NCBI GenBank assembly: GCA_002307065.1 | Contig: DBTN01000021.1 | Span: forward strand, 1-25,129 | From: Akkermansiaceae bacterium UBA1315 | GTDB taxonomy: Bacteria; Verrucomicrobiota; Verrucomicrobiia; Verrucomicrobiales; Akkermansiaceae | DNA: 25,129 nt | Reading direction: 5' to 3' | Shown: positions 22,697-25,129 of the stretch, piece by piece | Layout: every line of letters begins with the position of its first letter | How positions within the stretch are numbered: the stretch's first letter is position 1 | Made by a program: the position numbers and the translations under genes | Notes under the pieces: model-generated | Seen by the model: only the letters and a program-made list of their open reading frames with translations | What the model was told of the DNA's origin: nothing | Databases searched by the model: none

Positions 22697-24118
22697 TTAT
22701 CTCGGCAGCATCACGGTGAAAGTCGAACCTTTGTTGATTTGGCTTTCGACGTCGATGGTGCCGTAATGATTTTCGACAATCGCTTTGGCGATCGCAAGGC
22801 CAAGGCCGGAATGCCCCCCGGCCGCCCCGCGCGCGGGATCGACGCGGTAGAACCGGTCGAAGAGTTTCGGAAGATGCTCTTCGGCAATGCCCGCGCCGCG
22901 ATCGGTGACTTTGAGAAGTGCGTGGTTTTCGTGGGCGGTTAGAGAAATCAAAACTTCGCCGTTTGTTTCCTGATGTTCGATGGCATTGGAAATCAAATTG
23001 ACGATCACCATCGACAGCGAACGAGAATCACCGGTGCATTTGACGGGCTGTAGCTTGGATTCGAGACGGGTGTTTTTCTGATCGGCCAGTGGACGGAGCA
23101 ACTGGATCGCGTCGGAGACGATAATGGCCAAGTCGCAATTTTCCTGACCGGTTTGCGGAGGTTCGCCGTCTTGTCGGGCGAGAATGAGCAGGGATTCAAC
23201 CAAGGAGCGCATGCGGGTGGCGGCGTGCGCGCAGGTGGAAATGATCTCACGATATTCTTCGGTGGAGCGGTCGCGTTTCAGCCCGCGACTGGTTTCGGAA
23301 AGGATCACCGTGAGCGGGGTGCGAAGTTCGTGAGAAGCATCGGCGGTGAACTGGCGCTGACGTTGGATGGCGATTTCCAAGCGGTCGAAAGTGTCGTTCA
23401 GCACATGACTGAGTCTGCCAAGTTCGTTATCGGTGTCGGCGATATCAATGCGTTCGGAAACGTTACCATTGGCGATTCTCGAGGCGGTACGGCTGATTTC
23501 GTCGATCGGTTGAATCGCGCGACCCGCGAGCCACCAACCTCCGAGCAGTCCGATCAGCCAAAGGCCGCCGCCGAAACCGGTAATCTGCCAGCCGAGGTTT
23601 TGAAGCGCGGCGACGTCGGAAGAGATGTCTTTGCCGACGACTCCGCTGAATCCCCGCGGACCCCGGCGGAACAGTTCCCGGTAATTTCCGTGAAGGGGTT
23701 TTTTACCTGGATCAGGATCGACTTGTGAAGGGAGTTGTAGGGTTTTCGGGGCGTTCGCGGAGCGAAATAGCAGTTTTCCATCTCGGTCCCAATAAACGAG
23801 ATAGACGCTGTCGGTCGCCGATGCGTCGAACAATCCGCGCAGAATATGGGGCAAGGTTTCTGGATCGACTTCGGTGAAAATCTGGCGGACTTGATCGGTC
23901 GTCGGCTGGGGAGATTCTTTATCCGAGCCGAAAGATTTCTGCCAGATGCTGCGGACAAATGAGCGCTCGAAAGATTCGAGCTCACGATCGACCCGTTCCG
24001 CCCGGTCTTCCGAAGCCAGGCGATAGGCAAGCATGCACAATGCCGCGATGACGCCCAACAGAATGAGTGCGTGCCACAACTGGAGGCGCCAGCGAACGGA
24101 ATGGAAAGCGGAGGCCAA
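22697..24118 (-). CDS. sensor histidine kinase (HAMP, HisKA, HATPase)
   Basis: A 473-residue membrane sensor kinase. Transmembrane helix 1 is about residues 15-33, the periplasmic domain 34-173, and transmembrane helix 2 about 174-198, followed by HAMP (about 199-252). The phosphorylated His263 lies in SHELRTPLTVILSE. The ATPase domain has the N box (VIVNLISNAIEH), G1 (VTDRGAGIAEE), F box (LFDRFYRVD) and G2 (HSGLGLAIAKAIVENH). The start appears to be TTG at 24118, since no suitable ATG is near. It is the partner of the response regulator gene 31 bp upstream in the same operon. The stimulus is unknown; the ABC permease next door suggests envelope stress or an antimicrobial compound. Confidence 0.92.
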   Translation of the reverse strand: MASAFHSVRWRLQLWHALILLGVIAALCMLAYRLASEDRAERVDRELESFERSFVRSIWQKSFGSDKESPQPTTDQVRQIFTEVDPETLPHILRGLFDASATDSVYLVYWDRDGKLLFRSANAPKTLQLPSQVDPDPGKKPLHGNYRELFRRGPRGFSGVVGKDISSDVAALQNLGWQITGFGGGLWLIGLLGGWWLAGRAIQPIDEISRTASRIANGNVSERIDIADTDNELGRLSHVLNDTFDRLEIAIQRQRQFTADASHELRTPLTVILSETSRGLKRDRSTEEYREIISTCAHAATRMRSLVESLLILARQDGEPPQTGQENCDLAIIVSDAIQLLRPLADQKNTRLESKLQPVKCTGDSRSLSMVIVNLISNAIEHQETNGEVLISLTAHENHALLKVTDRGAGIAEEHLPKLFDRFYRVDPARGAAGGHSGLGLAIAKAIVENHYGTIDVESQINKGSTFTVMLPR

Positions 24119-24149
24119 GGGAGGTTTCGGTTAGATCACACCGGTTGAA

Positions 24150-24803
24150 TTATTCCACAGAATATCCATGACCGCGGCGGGTGAGAATAAAATCGTGACC
24201 GAGTTTTTTTCGGACATTGGAAACGTGGACGTCCAGAAGATTGGAAAGCGTATCGTCGTCTTCGTCGAAAAGATGTTCGTAAAGCTCGCTGCGGCTGACG
24301 ACCTTTGAGCGATGCAAGGCGAGATATTCGACAAGTGCGTATTCTCGGGGAGTGAGCGAAATTTCCTCGCCGCGATGGGTGATGGTGCGGGCGGCGGCGT
24401 CGATGATGACATCCCCGATTTCTAACAGATTTGAAGCTTGGCCGGAGCTGCGCCGGATGAGGGCGCGAATGCGGGCGAGCAGCTCTTCGCTGTCGAAAGG
24501 TTTTGTTAAATAATCGTCCGCTCCAGCGTTGAGTCCACGGATGCGATCCGGCACGGCATCGCGTGCGGTGAGCATCAAGACCGGTGTCGCGTCTTTTTCC
24601 AATCGTAAGCGCCGCAGGACTTCCCAGCCATCAAACACGGGCAGCATTCCATCGAGGACGACACAGTCGTAAGCGGAAGAGATCGCTTTGAATAGTCCTT
24701 CTTCGCCATCGGTCGCGACATCGACGGCATAGTTTTCCTCACGCAAGCTCGCGGCGAGGCTGCGCGAAAGAAGGAGATCGTCTTCGATGAGGAGGAGTCG
24801 CAT
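24150..24803 (-). CDS. OmpR/PhoB-type response regulator
   Basis: A 217-residue two-component regulator. The receiver domain has the acidic pocket Asp8/Asp9, phosphorylated Asp51 (VVLDGMLPVFDGW), Thr79 (MLTARD) and Lys101 (YLTKPFDSEEL). The C-terminal winged helix (about 125-217) contains SLTPREYALVEYLALHRSKV, a Leu/Asp-rich recognition helix region with LLDVHVSNVRKKLG, and the ending RRGHGYSVE. It is typical of OmpR-family members paired with HAMP-type kinases. It starts 3 bp after the stop of the ABC permease gene and precedes the kinase, so all three are co-transcribed. Confidence 0.93.
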   Translation of the reverse strand: MRLLLIEDDLLLSRSLAASLREENYAVDVATDGEEGLFKAISSAYDCVVLDGMLPVFDGWEVLRRLRLEKDATPVLMLTARDAVPDRIRGLNAGADDYLTKPFDSEELLARIRALIRRSSGQASNLLEIGDVIIDAAARTITHRGEEISLTPREYALVEYLALHRSKVVSRSELYEHLFDEDDDTLSNLLDVHVSNVRKKLGHDFILTRRGHGYSVE

Positions 24804-24806
24804 TTT

Positions 24807-25129
24807 TTACTCGTGACGAAGGGCGTCGATCGGATCGAGCGCGGCGGCGCGGCGCGCGGGCATGAAGCCGAAGATGATTCCGACGGCTGCGGAGAAAACA
24901 AAGGCAATCAGATTGATGCTCGGATCGAAAAGGAAGGGGACTTCGATGATTTTTGAAAGCCACGTGCAGAGGCCGAAGGCGAGTGCGATGCCTGCGAGGC
25001 CGCCGAAGGATGAAAGCGTGATCGCTTCGACGAGGAATTGCAGCAGGACTTCGCGGGATCGTGCGCCGATCGCGAGGCGAATCCCGATTTCCCGCGTTCG
25101 TTCGGTGACGGAAACGAGCATGATGTTCA
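24807..25129 (-). CDS. MacB/FtsX-like ABC transporter permease, C-terminal part (cut by window edge)
   Basis: Only the last 107 or so residues are in the window. The frame stays open to the right edge, so its Met at 25121 is internal. The sequence MLVSVTERTREIGIRLAIGA, followed by a Gly-rich hydrophobic helix, the cytoplasmic end FMPARRAAALDPIDALRHE and two more membrane helices, is the hallmark of MacB-type FtsX permeases. These transport macrolides, peptides or lipoprotein-like cargo across the envelope through mechanotransmission with an adaptor. A MacA-like adaptor and ATPase are expected to the right. It is the promoter-proximal gene in view of the two-component operon. Confidence 0.9.
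   Translation of the reverse strand, partial: NIMLVSVTERTREIGIRLAIGARSREVLLQFLVEAITLSSFGGLAGIALAFGLCTWLSKIIEVPFLFDPSINLIAFVFSAAVGIIFGFMPARRAAALDPIDALRHE

Overview
The window reads as chromosomal DNA of a moderately GC-rich Gram-negative bacterium, most likely a member of the Verrucomicrobiota. The pointers are a PEP-CTERM (exosortase-sorted) protein, a large Gly-rich PA14-like membrane protein, a UxaE-type epimerase in an L-sugar operon, weak or absent Shine-Dalgarno sites at most starts, and integron attC sites ending in GTTCGRC. This assignment is inference; no rRNA or marker gene is present.

Region 1 (1 to about 4074) is an integron gene-cassette array. At least five, probably six, attC recombination sites separate short plus-strand cassettes. 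They encode a YcxB-like membrane protein, an unknown membrane protein, a PEP-CTERM protein, an unknown cytosolic protein, a DUF805-like membrane protein, a two-gene tautomerase plus cupin cassette, and a small two-CxxC zinc-ribbon protein. The PEP-CTERM and zinc-ribbon genes each carry an apparent one-base deletion in a homopolymer. No integrase is in the window; from the cassette orientation it should lie to the left. About 580 bp without a recognisable gene follows, then a tRNA with anticodon CAU, probably tRNA-Ile2.

Region 2 (4754-10328, minus strand) is a five-gene PaoABCD-like operon for a periplasmic, Tat-exported molybdenum aldehyde oxidoreductase: [2Fe-2S] subunit, FAD/[4Fe-4S] subunit, Mo-binding catalytic subunit, XdhC-like chaperone and MocA-type molybdopterin cytidylyltransferase.

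Region 3 (10529-16608) is a tightly packed six-gene minus-strand operon with a divergent FadR-family GntR regulator. It encodes an RbsD/FucU mutarotase, a D-tagatose-3-epimerase-like TIM barrel, an aldo/keto reductase resembling plant L-galactose dehydrogenase, an L-galactonate-5-dehydrogenase-like MDR enzyme, a tagaturonate epimerase (UxaE family) and a COG3618 lactonase. Together they can be read as an oxidative route L-galactose -> lactone -> L-galactonate -> D-tagaturonate -> D-fructuronate. L-fucose, which is 6-deoxy-L-galactose, is the main alternative substrate.

Region 4 (16991-25129) holds the Gly-rich PA14-like protein with a strong terminator, a CstA-family (pyruvate) transporter divergent from an AraC regulator, an Fsr-type MFS efflux protein directly behind that regulator, and, convergent with it, a MacB-like ABC permease (partial), OmpR-type response regulator and histidine kinase operon. 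A 9-mer, TCTAACAGA, recurs five times within minus-strand genes and is not explained by the gene annotation.
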